A DNA stretch of 64,000 nucleotides, from the NCBI GenBank assembly GCA_945280365.1, contig CALYQD010000002.1:186001-250000 (forward strand). Reading direction: 5' to 3'. Position numbers and translations under genes: made by a program. Every line of letters starts with the position of its first letter. Positions within the stretch are counted from its first letter, which is position 1. The notes beneath the pieces are model-generated. The model was not told the DNA's origin. It was given only the letters and a program-made list of their open reading frames with translations, and made no database searches. This DNA is from an uncultured Apibacter sp. GTDB taxonomy: Bacteria; Bacteroidota; Bacteroidia; Flavobacteriales; Weeksellaceae. Below, in pieces: positions 9,752 through 19,459 of the stretch.

Positions 9752-9782
9752 CAAAATTATATATTTTTCAAAAAATAAACAA
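9752..9782 (-). promoter_or_regulatory. Promoter of rpmI-rplT
   Basis: Minus-strand TTG (9782-9780), 20-base spacer, TAATTTTG (9759-9752): a full match to the Bacteroidetes -33/-7 consensus, about 35 bases before the rpmI ATG. Confidence 0.7.
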
Positions 9783-9992
9783 ATCATTTAGGGTATGAGA
9801 AACTTTTAATCACCCATAATAGTACTGCTTACATATGTAAGTTAAGATCTATGAAATAAAAAAATATGGGATAAAATTATTTTCAATTTCACATTCTATC
9901 TAATAGATAAGAATAAAATAAAGAACTCTTTTAATACATATTTACTATAGTTAAGTAAAAAATTTGATGTCTTTTATTATCTAATTCTTATC

Positions 9993-10547
9993 TTATTTTT
10001 TTGGGGACATCATCATAATCATTCTCTTACCTTCCAACTTGGGCATTTGTTCTACTTTCCCCCATTCTTCTAACTCTTGTGCTAATCTTAATAATAGAAT
10101 TTGTCCTTGATCTTTAAAAACAATGGATCGTCCTTTAAAGAAAACATAAGCTTTAAGCTTTGAACCTTCTTCCAAAAATTTTTGCGCATGTTTCTTTTTA
10201 AATTCGAAATCATGCTCATCGGTTTGCGGACCAAATCTAATTTCTTTAACAACTACCTTTGTTTGCTTAGATTTGAGTTCTTTTTGCTTCTTTTTTTGTT
10301 CGTAAAGGAATTTTTTATAATCAACTACTCTACAAACCGGTGGATTTGCACTTTCTGTGATCATTACCAAATCCAACTCTAAATCTTCAGCAATGGCTAA
10401 TGCTTCTTTTATAGGATAAATTCCTTGATTAACATTATCACCTACTAAACGAACTTCCGGAACATCAATTTTTCCATTAATCTTATGTTCTGGCTCTTGT
10501 TTCTTTGGGATATATTTCCCTCTCGAATTATTTCTATTAAGTGCTAT
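9993..10547 (-). CDS. infC: Translation initiation factor IF-3, starting at AUA
   Basis: 184 residues from ATA at 10547. The first in-frame ATG (10376) would drop the conserved N-terminal domain, since [19 protein letters not shown] and [20 protein letters not shown] are encoded upstream of it. Reading back from those residues gives [11 protein letters not shown], with no ATG, GTG or TTG before the in-frame stop at 10562-10560. A rare AUN start is the known basis of IF-3 autocontrol in other bacteria. The C-terminal domain has the usual [21 protein letters not shown]. The start is 12 bases after the thrS stop. Confidence 0.93.
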   Translation of the reverse strand: MALNRNNSRGKYIPKKQEPEHKINGKIDVPEVRLVGDNVNQGIYPIKEALAIAEDLELDLVMITESANPPVCRVVDYKKFLYEQKKKQKELKSKQTKVVVKEIRFGPQTDEHDFEFKKKHAQKFLEEGSKLKAYVFFKGRSIVFKDQGQILLLRLAQELEEWGKVEQMPKLEGKRMIMMMSPKK

Positions 10548-10559
10548 GGTATTAAAATT

Positions 10560-12482
10560 TTATTGATTATTTGTTGCTTTTTTCATCATCGTTACTACTT
10601 CTTCTAAAGAAAAAGTACCTAAATCTCCTTCTCCGCGTTTACGAACTGACACGGTATCGGTTGCTGCTTCTTTCTCTCCCACTACAAACATATAAGGAAT
10701 CTTATTGATCTCTGCATCACGTATCTTTTTACCTGTCTTTTCGTTACGATCGTCTATCCGTCCGCAAATATCCGAATTTTCCATTAAATCCAAAACTTTT
10801 TTTGCATAATCTGCATACTTTTCACTAATAGGAAGTATAATGAATGGTTCGGGGCTTAGCCAAAGCGGTAAATCTCCAGCAGTGTGCTCAAGTAAAATAG
10901 CCACGAAACGTTCTAATGACCCAAAAGGTGCTCTGTGTATCATTACTGGACGATGTTTTTCATTATCCGACCCTATATAGTGAAGATCAAAACGCTCCGG
11001 CAAATTATAATCCACCTGTATGGTTCCTAACTGCCAGCTTCGGCCCAAAGCGTCTTTTACCATAAAGTCTAATTTTGGACCATAAAAAGCAGCCTCCCCA
11101 TATTCGATGACGGTTGGTAAACCTTTTTTTTCAGCAGCCTGCTTGATAGCATTTTCAGCTTTTTCCCAATTTTCATCACTTCCTATATATTTTTCCTTGT
11201 TTTCTCTATCTCGTAAGGAAACCTGAGCGGTAAAATCATCAAATCCTAAAGATTTAAATGTATATAATACTAAATCTATTACTTTTTCAAACTCTCCGAT
11301 TAGCTGATCAGGTGTACAGAAAATATGTGCATCATCCTGAGTAAAGCCTCTAACACGAGTCAAGCCATGTAATTCTCCACTTTGTTCGTATCTGTATACG
11401 GTTCCGAATTCTGCAAATCTTTTGGGTAAATCTTTATAAGACCATGGAGAGGAACGATAAATTTCGCAATGATGCGGACAATTCATCGGCTTTAATAAAA
11501 ATTCTTCTCCTTCGTTAGGAGTTTTTATAGGTTGGAAGCTATCTGCTCCGTATTTTTCATAATGTCCGCTGGTTACATATAAATCTTTATGTCCTATATG
11601 CGGAGTGGCTACAATTTCATAGCCTGCTTTTTGTTGCGCTGCTCCTAAAAAGTTAATTAATTTCTGTCTTAATTTAGCTCCTTTGGGCAACCATAAAGGT
11701 AATCCTGCTCCTACTTTTTCGGAAAAAGTAAATAATTGCAGTTCTTTCCCTAATTTTCTGTGATCACGTTTCTTAGCTTCTTCAATTCTTTCCAAGTATT
11801 CGGTCAGTTCTTTTTGTTTAGGAAATGAAATTCCATATACCCGAACTAATTGTTTGTTTTTTTCATCACCTCTCCAATAAGCTCCGGCTGCATTTAAAAC
11901 TTTTACTGCTTTTACAATTCCTGTCGAAGGAATATGTCCCCCTCTACATAAATCGGTAAAATTATCGTGAGTTACAAAAGTAATGGATCCGTCTTCCAGA
12001 TTTTCAATTAATTCTGTTTTGAACGGATTATCTTTATATGCCTCTAAGGCTTCTTTTTTAGATACGGAACGGATATTGAACGTTGAATTTTTCTTGGCAT
12101 TTTCCAACATCTTCTTTTCTATTTTCTCAAAATCCTTTTCTGAGAAAGTTTCATCGCCAAAATCTACATCATAATAAAATCCATTCTCTATCGCCGGACC
12201 TATGGTTAATTTAGCATTAGGATAGTAATCTAATATTGCTTGAGCCAATAGGTGGGCGGAAGAATGCCAGAATGCTTTTTTACCTAAATTGTCATTCCAT
12301 GTTAATAATTGAACCGTTGCATCTGCGGTTATTGGATCGGCAACTTCTACTTGCTTACCATTTACTAATGCAGAAATCGTATTTCTAACCAAGCCATCTG
12401 AAATGCTTCTAGCTACATCCAACGGTGTTACGGAATTTTGAAATTCTTTCACACTTCCATCAGGAAGGGTAATTTTTATCAT
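10560..12482 (-). CDS. thrS: Threonyl-tRNA synthetase
   Basis: 640 residues with a TGS domain (1-60), an editing domain with [11 protein letters not shown] and [11 protein letters not shown], a class II catalytic core ([37 protein letters not shown]) and a C-terminal anticodon-binding domain. It charges tRNA-Thr. First gene of the thrS-infC pair. A -7 box TAAATTTG at 12510-12503 precedes the ATG closely. Confidence 0.97.
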   Translation of the reverse strand: MIKITLPDGSVKEFQNSVTPLDVARSISDGLVRNTISALVNGKQVEVADPITADATVQLLTWNDNLGKKAFWHSSAHLLAQAILDYYPNAKLTIGPAIENGFYYDVDFGDETFSEKDFEKIEKKMLENAKKNSTFNIRSVSKKEALEAYKDNPFKTELIENLEDGSITFVTHDNFTDLCRGGHIPSTGIVKAVKVLNAAGAYWRGDEKNKQLVRVYGISFPKQKELTEYLERIEEAKKRDHRKLGKELQLFTFSEKVGAGLPLWLPKGAKLRQKLINFLGAAQQKAGYEIVATPHIGHKDLYVTSGHYEKYGADSFQPIKTPNEGEEFLLKPMNCPHHCEIYRSSPWSYKDLPKRFAEFGTVYRYEQSGELHGLTRVRGFTQDDAHIFCTPDQLIGEFEKVIDLVLYTFKSLGFDDFTAQVSLRDRENKEKYIGSDENWEKAENAIKQAAEKKGLPTVIEYGEAAFYGPKLDFMVKDALGRSWQLGTIQVDYNLPERFDLHYIGSDNEKHRPVMIHRAPFGSLERFVAILLEHTAGDLPLWLSPEPFIILPISEKYADYAKKVLDLMENSDICGRIDDRNEKTGKKIRDAEINKIPYMFVVGEKEAATDTVSVRKRGEGDLGTFSLEEVVTMMKKATNNQ

Positions 12483-12729
12483 TCTTCTAAAATTTTAGGG
12501 TACAAATTTACGAAAGTTTTATAAATGAATTTATTGGGCTTTTTAAAATATTCTAAAATAATTTTTATTTTTTATAATCCAATGAGTTTTATCTTATTAT
12601 TAATACAACAATCTTATTTATTTGAGTCAAATAACTTTTTTGAAAAACATTTGAATTTATAAAATAGTATTGATAAGATAGAGAGAATATTGTATGTTAA
12701 TATGGCTAGTAATTTTAATTAAAATGATT

Positions 12730-13221
12730 TTACCCACTGACTGTATTTCTAAATACCTCAGCGTGAATCAACTTAATCAAATCTTCCGGATTAATCTGTA
12801 TTTGCAATCCTCTTTGTCCGGCACTGATATAGATTGATTTGAAGTGTAAGCAAGATTCTTCGATGTATGTAGGAAATAATTTTTTCATACCTATCGGGGA
12901 ACATGCTCCTCTTATGTATCCCGTCAAATTTAACAATGATTTCATCGGAATTAAATCGCATTTTTTATTTTTTGAAATGATAGCCATCTGCTTTAACTCT
13001 ATATCTTCATCGCCAGGAACAACGCAGACAAAGTATCCGGTTTTATCTCCTTGAAGAACCAAGGTCTTAAATACTTGCTTTATGTTCTCCCCTAAGATTT
13101 CAGCAACATGTACTGCACTTAAATCATTTTCATCAACTTCATAGGATATTAAAGTATAATTGATTTTATGTAAATCTAATATCCTGGCCGCATTGGTTTT
13201 GTGTATTTTATTTTTGCTCAT
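12730..13221 (-). CDS. ybaK: Cys-tRNA(Pro) deacylase, YbaK/EbsC family
   Basis: 163 residues covering the single YbaK domain (KTNAARILDLHKINYTLISY, KTLVLQGDKTGYFVCVVPGD, GYIRGACSPIGMKK). Members hydrolyse Cys wrongly attached to tRNA-Pro in trans. It stands alone between thrS and pyrC; the 247-base gap before thrS is AT-rich without a gene. Confidence 0.92.
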   Translation of the reverse strand: MSKNKIHKTNAARILDLHKINYTLISYEVDENDLSAVHVAEILGENIKQVFKTLVLQGDKTGYFVCVVPGDEDIELKQMAIISKNKKCDLIPMKSLLNLTGYIRGACSPIGMKKLFPTYIEESCLHFKSIYISAGQRGLQIQINPEDLIKLIHAEVFRNTVSG

Positions 13222-13281
13222 TTAAGACTTTTTCAGATATCTTGACCTTACTTTATAAAAATCAATGTTATTTTTGTTGTC

Positions 13282-14616
13282 TTATCGATCAAATTCGAGA
13301 GCCCTACCTCTTACTTCTTTTATTTCGCCATCCGTATAGGCTAATTCACCGTTTAAGAATGTTTTTTCAATAGTTGAGCTAAGAGTTACATTTTCCAAAG
13401 GAGACCAACCACATTTATATCGAAGATTCTTTTGAGTTATCGTATAAGGTTTATTAGGATTAATCAATACCAAATCCGCATAATATCCTTTACGTATATA
13501 TCCTCTTTTATTAATTTGATAAAGCTGCGCCGGAGCATGACACATTTTCTCAACCACTTTTTCTTTGGTAATTTTTTTTTGTTTTACTAATTGTAGCATC
13601 ATTTGGAGAGAATGTTGCACTAAGGGGCCACCAGAGGCTGCTTGTAAGCATCCTCCTTCTTTTTCGCTCCATAAATGCGGTGCATGATCTGTGGCTATTA
13701 CATCGAGCTTATTTTCAACAACTGCTTTAATCAATGAATCTCGATCTTGTTTCTTTTTTACCGCAGGGTTCCATTTAATTTTTGATCCTAGTTTTTCATA
13801 ATCTTCATCCGTAAACCATAAATGATGCACACAAGCTTCACCGGTGACTTTTTTTTCTGATAATGGTTTATTTTCAAACAGACTTAATTCTTTTTCTGTA
13901 GAAATATGCAATACATGAAGCCTCGTTCCGTATTTATGCGCCAATTCAATCGCTTCGGATGAGGATTGATAACAAGCTTCTACGCTTCTTATCAATGGAT
14001 GGTAAGGAATGGGAATATACTCTCCTAACAATTTTTTATAATATTCTATATTTTTCCTTATAATTTCTTCTTTTTCACAATGTACTGCAACTAGCATATT
14101 GGTCTCAGAAAATATGGCTTCTAAAGCTTTTTTGTTATCAACTAACATATTTCCTGTAGAAGAGCCCATAAATATTTTTATTCCACATACATTCCTGGAA
14201 TCAACTTTCAAAAGCTCAGCATTATTATCATTGGTTGCACCCAGATAAAAAGAATAGTTAGCATAAGACTTTTGGGAGGCCAGAGCAAACTTATTTTCTA
14301 ATGCTTCAATAGTAATGGTTTGCGGGTTTGTATTTGGCATTTCCATATAAGAAGTTACTCCTCCGGCTATAGCGGCTCTACTTTCACTTCGTATATCTCC
14401 TTTATGAGTTAATCCAGGTTCTCTAAAATGAACCTGATCATCAATCACACCTGGTAACAACCACAACTCTTCAGCATTTATTCGTGTCGATTGATTACGA
14501 ATTTCTTCAGGAACTTCTCCAGTATATATTTCGGAAATGATATCATTTTTCAGTAAGACTGATCCTACCATTGATTGTCCTTCATTTATAATTGTGGCAT
14601 TTTCAATAAGTATCAT
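13282..14616 (-). CDS. pyrC: Dihydroorotase (class I)
   Basis: 444 residues. Metal-ligand motifs: DDQVHFREPGLTHKGDI, IKIFMGSSTG (lysine to be carboxylated), VHCEKEEII, RLHVLHIST and VIATDHAPH. It cyclises carbamoyl aspartate to dihydroorotate in pyrimidine synthesis. An 18-base gap from the upstream transporter gene and its closeness to ruvB suggest one transcript. Confidence 0.94.
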   Translation of the reverse strand: MILIENATIINEGQSMVGSVLLKNDIISEIYTGEVPEEIRNQSTRINAEELWLLPGVIDDQVHFREPGLTHKGDIRSESRAAIAGGVTSYMEMPNTNPQTITIEALENKFALASQKSYANYSFYLGATNDNNAELLKVDSRNVCGIKIFMGSSTGNMLVDNKKALEAIFSETNMLVAVHCEKEEIIRKNIEYYKKLLGEYIPIPYHPLIRSVEACYQSSSEAIELAHKYGTRLHVLHISTEKELSLFENKPLSEKKVTGEACVHHLWFTDEDYEKLGSKIKWNPAVKKKQDRDSLIKAVVENKLDVIATDHAPHLWSEKEGGCLQAASGGPLVQHSLQMMLQLVKQKKITKEKVVEKMCHAPAQLYQINKRGYIRKGYYADLVLINPNKPYTITQKNLRYKCGWSPLENVTLSSTIEKTFLNGELAYTDGEIKEVRGRALEFDR

Positions 14617-14634
14617 TTTTTGATTTGATTTAAA

Positions 14635-14967
14635 TTAATGGCCTGCTGTTTTTGAAAATAAGTTTATTATAAGTACTCCTATGATAATGAATATAATACC
14701 AATAATTGCTGGAATATCCAATTTTTGTTTGTATAAAAAATAGCCTGAAAGGCTAATTAAAATAATACCTATTCCGGACCATATCGCATACGCTATACCG
14801 ATGGGTATATTTCGTATTGCTTTGGTTAAGCTGTATAAAGCAGCAATAAATAAGGTAAAAAAAATCAGGGTAGGCTTCCATTTAGTGAATTCTTTTGTCA
14901 TTGGCAACAGAGATGTGCCTGCAGTTTCCAAACATATCGCTATAAATAGATAAATATAGGATTTCAT
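14635..14967 (-). CDS. Small multidrug resistance (SMR) family transporter
   Basis: 110 residues, four hydrophobic helices. The conserved membrane-embedded glutamate is present in the first helix (AICLETAGTSLL, Glu14), and helix 3 has the family pattern IGIAYAIWSGIGIILI. SMR proteins are dimers that exchange protons for cationic drugs or guanidinium. The start is 1 base after the ruvB stop, so it is translated from the ruvB transcript. The substrate cannot be told from sequence. Confidence 0.9.
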   Translation of the reverse strand: MKSYIYLFIAICLETAGTSLLPMTKEFTKWKPTLIFFTLFIAALYSLTKAIRNIPIGIAYAIWSGIGIILISLSGYFLYKQKLDIPAIIGIIFIIIGVLIINLFSKTAGH

Positions 14968-14968
14968 A

Positions 14969-15994
14969 TTAAAATAATTCTGATTGATCCCCTAAAATTT
15001 TCATTTTCCCCAGATGTTTATAGGCTTTTTCTGTTGCTTCTCTTCCTCTTGGAGTACGCATAAGATAACCTTCCTGAATTAAAAAGGGCTCATATACTTC
15101 TTCAAGTGTTCCCGGATTCTCTCCAACCGCTGTTGCTATAGTTGTTAACCCTACGGGACCTCCTTTAAATTTTTCTATAATGGTGCTTAAAATTTTATTA
15201 TCCATTTCATCCAATCCGTGCTTATCTACCTTTAATGCTTCCAAACCTATTTCCGATATATTGACATCAATCTTTCCATTACCTTTAATTTGCGCAAAAT
15301 CGCGAATTCTTCTTAATAAAGCATTGGCAATACGCGGAGTACCTCTGCTTCGGGAGGCTATCTCAATGGCTGCCTGATTTTCAATCGGCATGTTCATAAT
15401 GCGTGAGCTCCTTTCCACAATGGTACTTAATAGTTCCGTGTGGTAATATTCAAATCTAAAATTAATTCCAAAACGCGCTCTAAGAGGTGCAGTTAATAAG
15501 CCAGAACGTGTTGTTGCTCCAATTAATGTAAATGGATTTAGATTTATTTGGACTGATCGTGCATTAGGGCCACTTTCAATCATTATATCAATTTTATAAT
15601 CTTCCATCGCTGAATACAAATATTCTTCCACTATAGGTGAAAGTCTGTGAATTTCATCGATAAACAAAACATCATTTTCTTCTAGCCCCGTCAATAGACC
15701 GGCAAGATCTCCTGGTTTATCCAAAACGGGTCCTGATGTAATTTTAATTCCTACATTTAATTCATTGGCAATTATGTTAGCCAATGTTGTCTTTCCCAGA
15801 CCGGGTGGGCCATGCAATAAGACATGATCTAGAGATTCTCCTCTTAGCTTAGCTGCCTTTACGAATATTTCAAGATTATCCATAATATGGGCCTGTCCTA
15901 CAAATTCATTAAAACTCTTGGGACGTACCTGTTCCTCCTGGTCAATTTCCTCTTTCGAATATTTATCCTTATCCGGATCCAATAAATCTGACAT
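14969..15994 (-). CDS. ruvB: Holliday junction branch migration ATPase RuvB
   Basis: 341 residues with Walker A ([12 protein letters not shown]), Walker B ([11 protein letters not shown]), sensor [20 protein letters not shown] and the C-terminal winged helix ([17 protein letters not shown]). With RuvA it drives branch migration during recombination repair. First gene of a likely ruvB-SMR-pyrC transcript. Confidence 0.97.
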   Translation of the reverse strand: MSDLLDPDKDKYSKEEIDQEEQVRPKSFNEFVGQAHIMDNLEIFVKAAKLRGESLDHVLLHGPPGLGKTTLANIIANELNVGIKITSGPVLDKPGDLAGLLTGLEENDVLFIDEIHRLSPIVEEYLYSAMEDYKIDIMIESGPNARSVQINLNPFTLIGATTRSGLLTAPLRARFGINFRFEYYHTELLSTIVERSSRIMNMPIENQAAIEIASRSRGTPRIANALLRRIRDFAQIKGNGKIDVNISEIGLEALKVDKHGLDEMDNKILSTIIEKFKGGPVGLTTIATAVGENPGTLEEVYEPFLIQEGYLMRTPRGREATEKAYKHLGKMKILGDQSELF

Positions 15995-16239
15995 TTTGTA
16001 AATTTAAAACATCTGGAGAAATTTAAAAAGTAAACAACATTAAATTATTCTTCTTTATTATTTAAATAAAAACTATCTCTTACTCTATAAATTCAACTTT
16101 ATTTTTACCAATACTATCCAATAAAGAATTACTTATAAGTTTTTATTTGTATATCTTTTAAACATAAAAATAAACAAAAAAAATTTTATTTTATCCATTT
16201 TTATTAATGAAGAATCAATTAATTACTTCGATATTTTAT

Positions 16240-17130
16240 ATTCAACTTATCTATATTATTATTAATACTTTTACTTGGAATTTTGAAAACTGCTGGATAT
16301 AAAAGTGCACTTATAATACTTGTATTTACCCTATTGATTGATCTATTCGAAATTCATTTATCGATAACAGATACCGCTACATCTCTAATATAAAGATTTA
16401 TAAAAGCCTTCTCTTCTATACTTTTTATAACTCTATTCTATATTTATTTATAATTAAGATATTTACTAAAAAAAATAAAGGTTTTTTAAAGGAAATTTAT
16501 ATCAAATGATATTATTAGCTTTGGGATTTGGTTGATTATTGAATGGAATAGCAAGATTTGAAGCAGCGTTTGCCGTTCCTACAACGATTATAATGTCTGG
16601 GATTTAAACCGGTTTTCTTTGCAGTTGTAAGTTTTATTTCTAATAGTGTAGCCACTGGATTTTGAGCTGTTGATATCTTGGAAATTATTTTAGCTAGATA
16701 GGTGAGTATGCGAGAAAAAATTCAATCTACCAATACGAATATTACCATTTAATTAACTGTTTTAATGCTCATTACCTCTTTTAATTTAGTAAATTTAAAT
16801 GATGTTATTCGTAAAAATATAATGTTTTATTTATGTACGGGAATCATACTGCTTTTGGTACAATATTTTTCTGATTTATATATCGATTGAAACTCCTACC
16901 ATTTAAGGAAGTTTAGCTTCTATTATCATATTAGGAAAATTTTTTAGCTAAAATCTACCTGATTGAAATTCAAATAATTAATTTTCCCACTTTTATTCAC
17001 TTTTATTCGTAGAGTGTATACCGCATTATATTATTGCTATATTATACTAACCAATCCTTTACTTCCGATTAAAGTTCTTTTAAAAGTAAACCTACCATTA
17101 TTTCAAATAACTATCAATTTTAATATTCAA
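16240..17130 (+). pseudogene. lldP: L-lactate permease (LldP/LctP family), decayed
   Basis: Conceptual translation of the plus strand across frames gives an ordered series of permease-like segments: LKTAGYKSALIILVFTLLID, ITDTATSLI, then GIARFEAAFAVPTTIIMSG, AVVSFISNSVATGF, ILEIILAR, IRKNIMFYLCTGIILLLVQY and ILTNPLLPIKVLLKVNLP. These follow the order of the lactate permease family, but are broken by many stops (for example at the G-stop near 16530) and frameshifts. No open frame exceeds about 60 codons. Boundaries are approximate. The region 15995-16240 upstream holds no other gene. Confidence 0.72.
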
Positions 17131-17179
17131 GACATTAAAAAATCAATAGAAATTTATTGGTTAACAGATACGGGAGGAT

Positions 17180-17745
17180 TATCCTTCAAAATATAAAAAA
17201 ATTATTTCTCATAGATTAGATAAGTCTATAATAAATGTAGAGGGAATAGTTTATCATAATAAAATGCAAGAGTTTATAGACAGTTCATGTTTTGTAGGTG
17301 GAAAAGCAATTTTATTTGAAAACAATAAAGATATTATCTCTTATAAAAAATTATATCCTGAAACTAAGAAAATAGGCTCTACTCTATAAGAAATTAGAAT
17401 TTCCACTTTTAATCATGATGGTATTTATTACACTCAACGGATTTAGGTATTTGTAAAGGCTGATTTAGGGGTGACTGAAAACGGATGCGTTTTGATTGAT
17501 CAAAATGTCGTTCACAAAAAACCTTATTTTATTAGTAAATATTTGGTTGTTATTTTAGACATGAATAAGTTAGTTAATAAGAGGCATAAAGCTTAAAAAG
17601 CTATTGAATTTAATGTACTAAAATTTGGAATTTATATCCAGACCTTCTGAAATTGCTAATATTGAAGCGACTTTGATTGTTGATATTTAAGATCCGAAAG
17701 GGGTTACTGTCATATTTAAAATAACAAACCCCTTTTTCATGGATA
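17180..17745 (+). pseudogene. lutC: LUD-domain lactate utilisation protein (LutC-like), decayed
   Basis: Across two frames the plus strand encodes FVKADLGVTENGCVLIDQNV, PYFISKYLVVILDMNKLV, FGIYIQ and then SEIANIEATLIVDI and DPKGVTVIF. This matches the C-terminal half of LutC (ADxGVTENG, the HIVVL-type strand, GPSxTADIExxLVxGxHGPxxLTV). Several stops and at least one frameshift break it. It directly follows the lldP remnant, with no lutA or lutB seen, so a deletion probably joined the two. Confidence 0.72.
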
Positions 17746-17778
17746 TTATCCACACATTACTTGTCAGCAAAATTACCT

Positions 17779-17802
17779 AAGGAGGTTAATCTCCTTATTT
17801 TT
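17779..17802 (+). terminator. Terminator after the lactate pseudogenes
   Basis: Hairpin aaggag-gttaat-ctcctt followed by a T-rich run. It would end plus-strand transcription before the converging nuoM gene. The rest of 17745-17960 has no gene; nuoN would be expected here but is not seen. Confidence 0.55.
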
Positions 17803-17960
17803 TCCTATATGGTAAATATAATTATGTTTCTTAGCTTTTTATTGTAATTGTAAGGTAAATATGGATAACTTTAGAAAATTGCATATTTAACTTTTACACT
17901 CAAATAAGTTTCAGCAGCCTAAATATCTTCTAACAATATTTACTAATTTATAAAGTATTT

Positions 17961-19433
17961 TTATTTTACTAAAAGTGATACTATTTGATGTGCAGTTTCA
18001 GAAGATAAAGACAACAAAGGTTGTGGATATACACCATAGACTATAATCAATGTTGCTATTACCATCAAACCTATTCGAGTTTGTAATGAAATATCTTTTT
18101 GACCTTCTAAAAATTCTTTATTTCCTTTACCAAACATAGACATTCCATACATTTTAGTAACGTAAACAGCACAGAGTATAAGAGTTAAACCTGCGATAAT
18201 AGCTCCCCAGATACTTAGTGTATAGACACTTTTTAATAAAAGAAATTCTCCGATAAAGGCATTGGTTAAAGGTACTGCCATAGTTCCTACGGATATAATC
18301 ATAAATAAAACAGCTAAAAACGGAGCTTTTGTTGCTAAACCACCCATTTTACTTAAATCTCTAGTACCGAATTTTTTAATTAATATATCCGCAACATAAA
18401 ATAATCCAACTACATTCACACCATGAGCTAACATCTGAACGGAAGCTCCTTCTATTCCTGTTATATCTATTCCACAATGCATGGAAACAATTGCGCTAGC
18501 AAAAATACCTGCAGCTATTAATCCCACGTGAGCCATAGAAGAAAAAGCTATCAGTCGTTTGATATCTTTCTGAACGATTGCTATCAATGATGCATATACA
18601 ATTCCTATGATGGATAAAATTAAAGCTATTGTACCTGAAGTACCTCCTACTGCTTCTGGCGAAAGTGGTAATAAGTATCTTATAATTCCAAATACTCCCA
18701 TTTTAAGCATTATGCCTGATAATAGCATTGATCCTTGAGTAGGAGCCATTGTATAAGTATCGGCTTGCCAAGTATGGAATGGGAAGATAGGCAATTTAAT
18801 GGCAAATGCAAGGAAAAACATCCAAAAGATAAATATTTGGGCTTGTGAACTGATTTTAACTGCGTATAACGCATTTAAATCAAAGGATCCTGCTTGTAAA
18901 TAGACATAGATCAATGCTACTAACATAAATAGGGATCCGAAAAATGTATAAATAAAGAATTTATAATTTATTTTCAATCTGTTTTCTCCCGTTCCGTATA
19001 TTCCGCATATAAACCAAATTGGAAGTAAGGTAATTTCCCAGAATATATAAAACATTAATCCGTCCAAGGAGGAAAATATTCCTACCAATCCAAATTGCAT
19101 TAACAGAATTAAAGCATAAAAATTTGCAGGACGTTCATCGTTAAATGATGAATATATAATTATAGGCGTTAATGTATTGGTTAAAAGAAGCATTAGAAGA
19201 GTTAAACCATCCATACCGAAATGTAAGGTGGATTTAATCGGAGAAAAATAAAGCTCTTTACCAAATTCAAATTGAATACCTGAATTTGCTTTAAAATTAT
19301 ACCAAATAATAGCGGTTAATACCAATTCGGATATTGCAATTATAAAAGCTAAATATTTTGAAACATTTCCCTTTAAGGCAAATAATATGCCTGATCCTAT
19401 TATTGGTAAAAGTAGTACTGCTAAAGTTAACAT
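17961..19433 (-). CDS. nuoM: NADH:quinone oxidoreductase subunit M
   Basis: 490 residues, about 14 hydrophobic helices, a Mrp-antiporter-type proton-pumping subunit of complex I. Conserved glutamate in the helix IFWEITLLPIWFICGIYG and lysine/histidine motifs in FHTWQADTYTMAPTQGS and VQKDIKRLIAFSSMAHVGL are present. Last gene of the nuo cluster in this window, 26 bases after nuoL. Confidence 0.95.
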   Translation of the reverse strand: MLTLAVLLLPIIGSGILFALKGNVSKYLAFIIAISELVLTAIIWYNFKANSGIQFEFGKELYFSPIKSTLHFGMDGLTLLMLLLTNTLTPIIIYSSFNDERPANFYALILLMQFGLVGIFSSLDGLMFYIFWEITLLPIWFICGIYGTGENRLKINYKFFIYTFFGSLFMLVALIYVYLQAGSFDLNALYAVKISSQAQIFIFWMFFLAFAIKLPIFPFHTWQADTYTMAPTQGSMLLSGIMLKMGVFGIIRYLLPLSPEAVGGTSGTIALILSIIGIVYASLIAIVQKDIKRLIAFSSMAHVGLIAAGIFASAIVSMHCGIDITGIEGASVQMLAHGVNVVGLFYVADILIKKFGTRDLSKMGGLATKAPFLAVLFMIISVGTMAVPLTNAFIGEFLLLKSVYTLSIWGAIIAGLTLILCAVYVTKMYGMSMFGKGNKEFLEGQKDISLQTRIGLMVIATLIIVYGVYPQPLLSLSSETAHQIVSLLVK

Positions 19434-19459
19434 TATATCTTTTTACTTTTGTATTTAAA

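Noticed and set aside
9993..10376. IF-3 as a 127-residue protein from the first ATG
   Set aside because: This would remove the conserved N-terminal domain encoded just upstream.
17014..17196. 60-codon frame as a real small protein
   Set aside because: It is the readable end of the decayed lactate permease.
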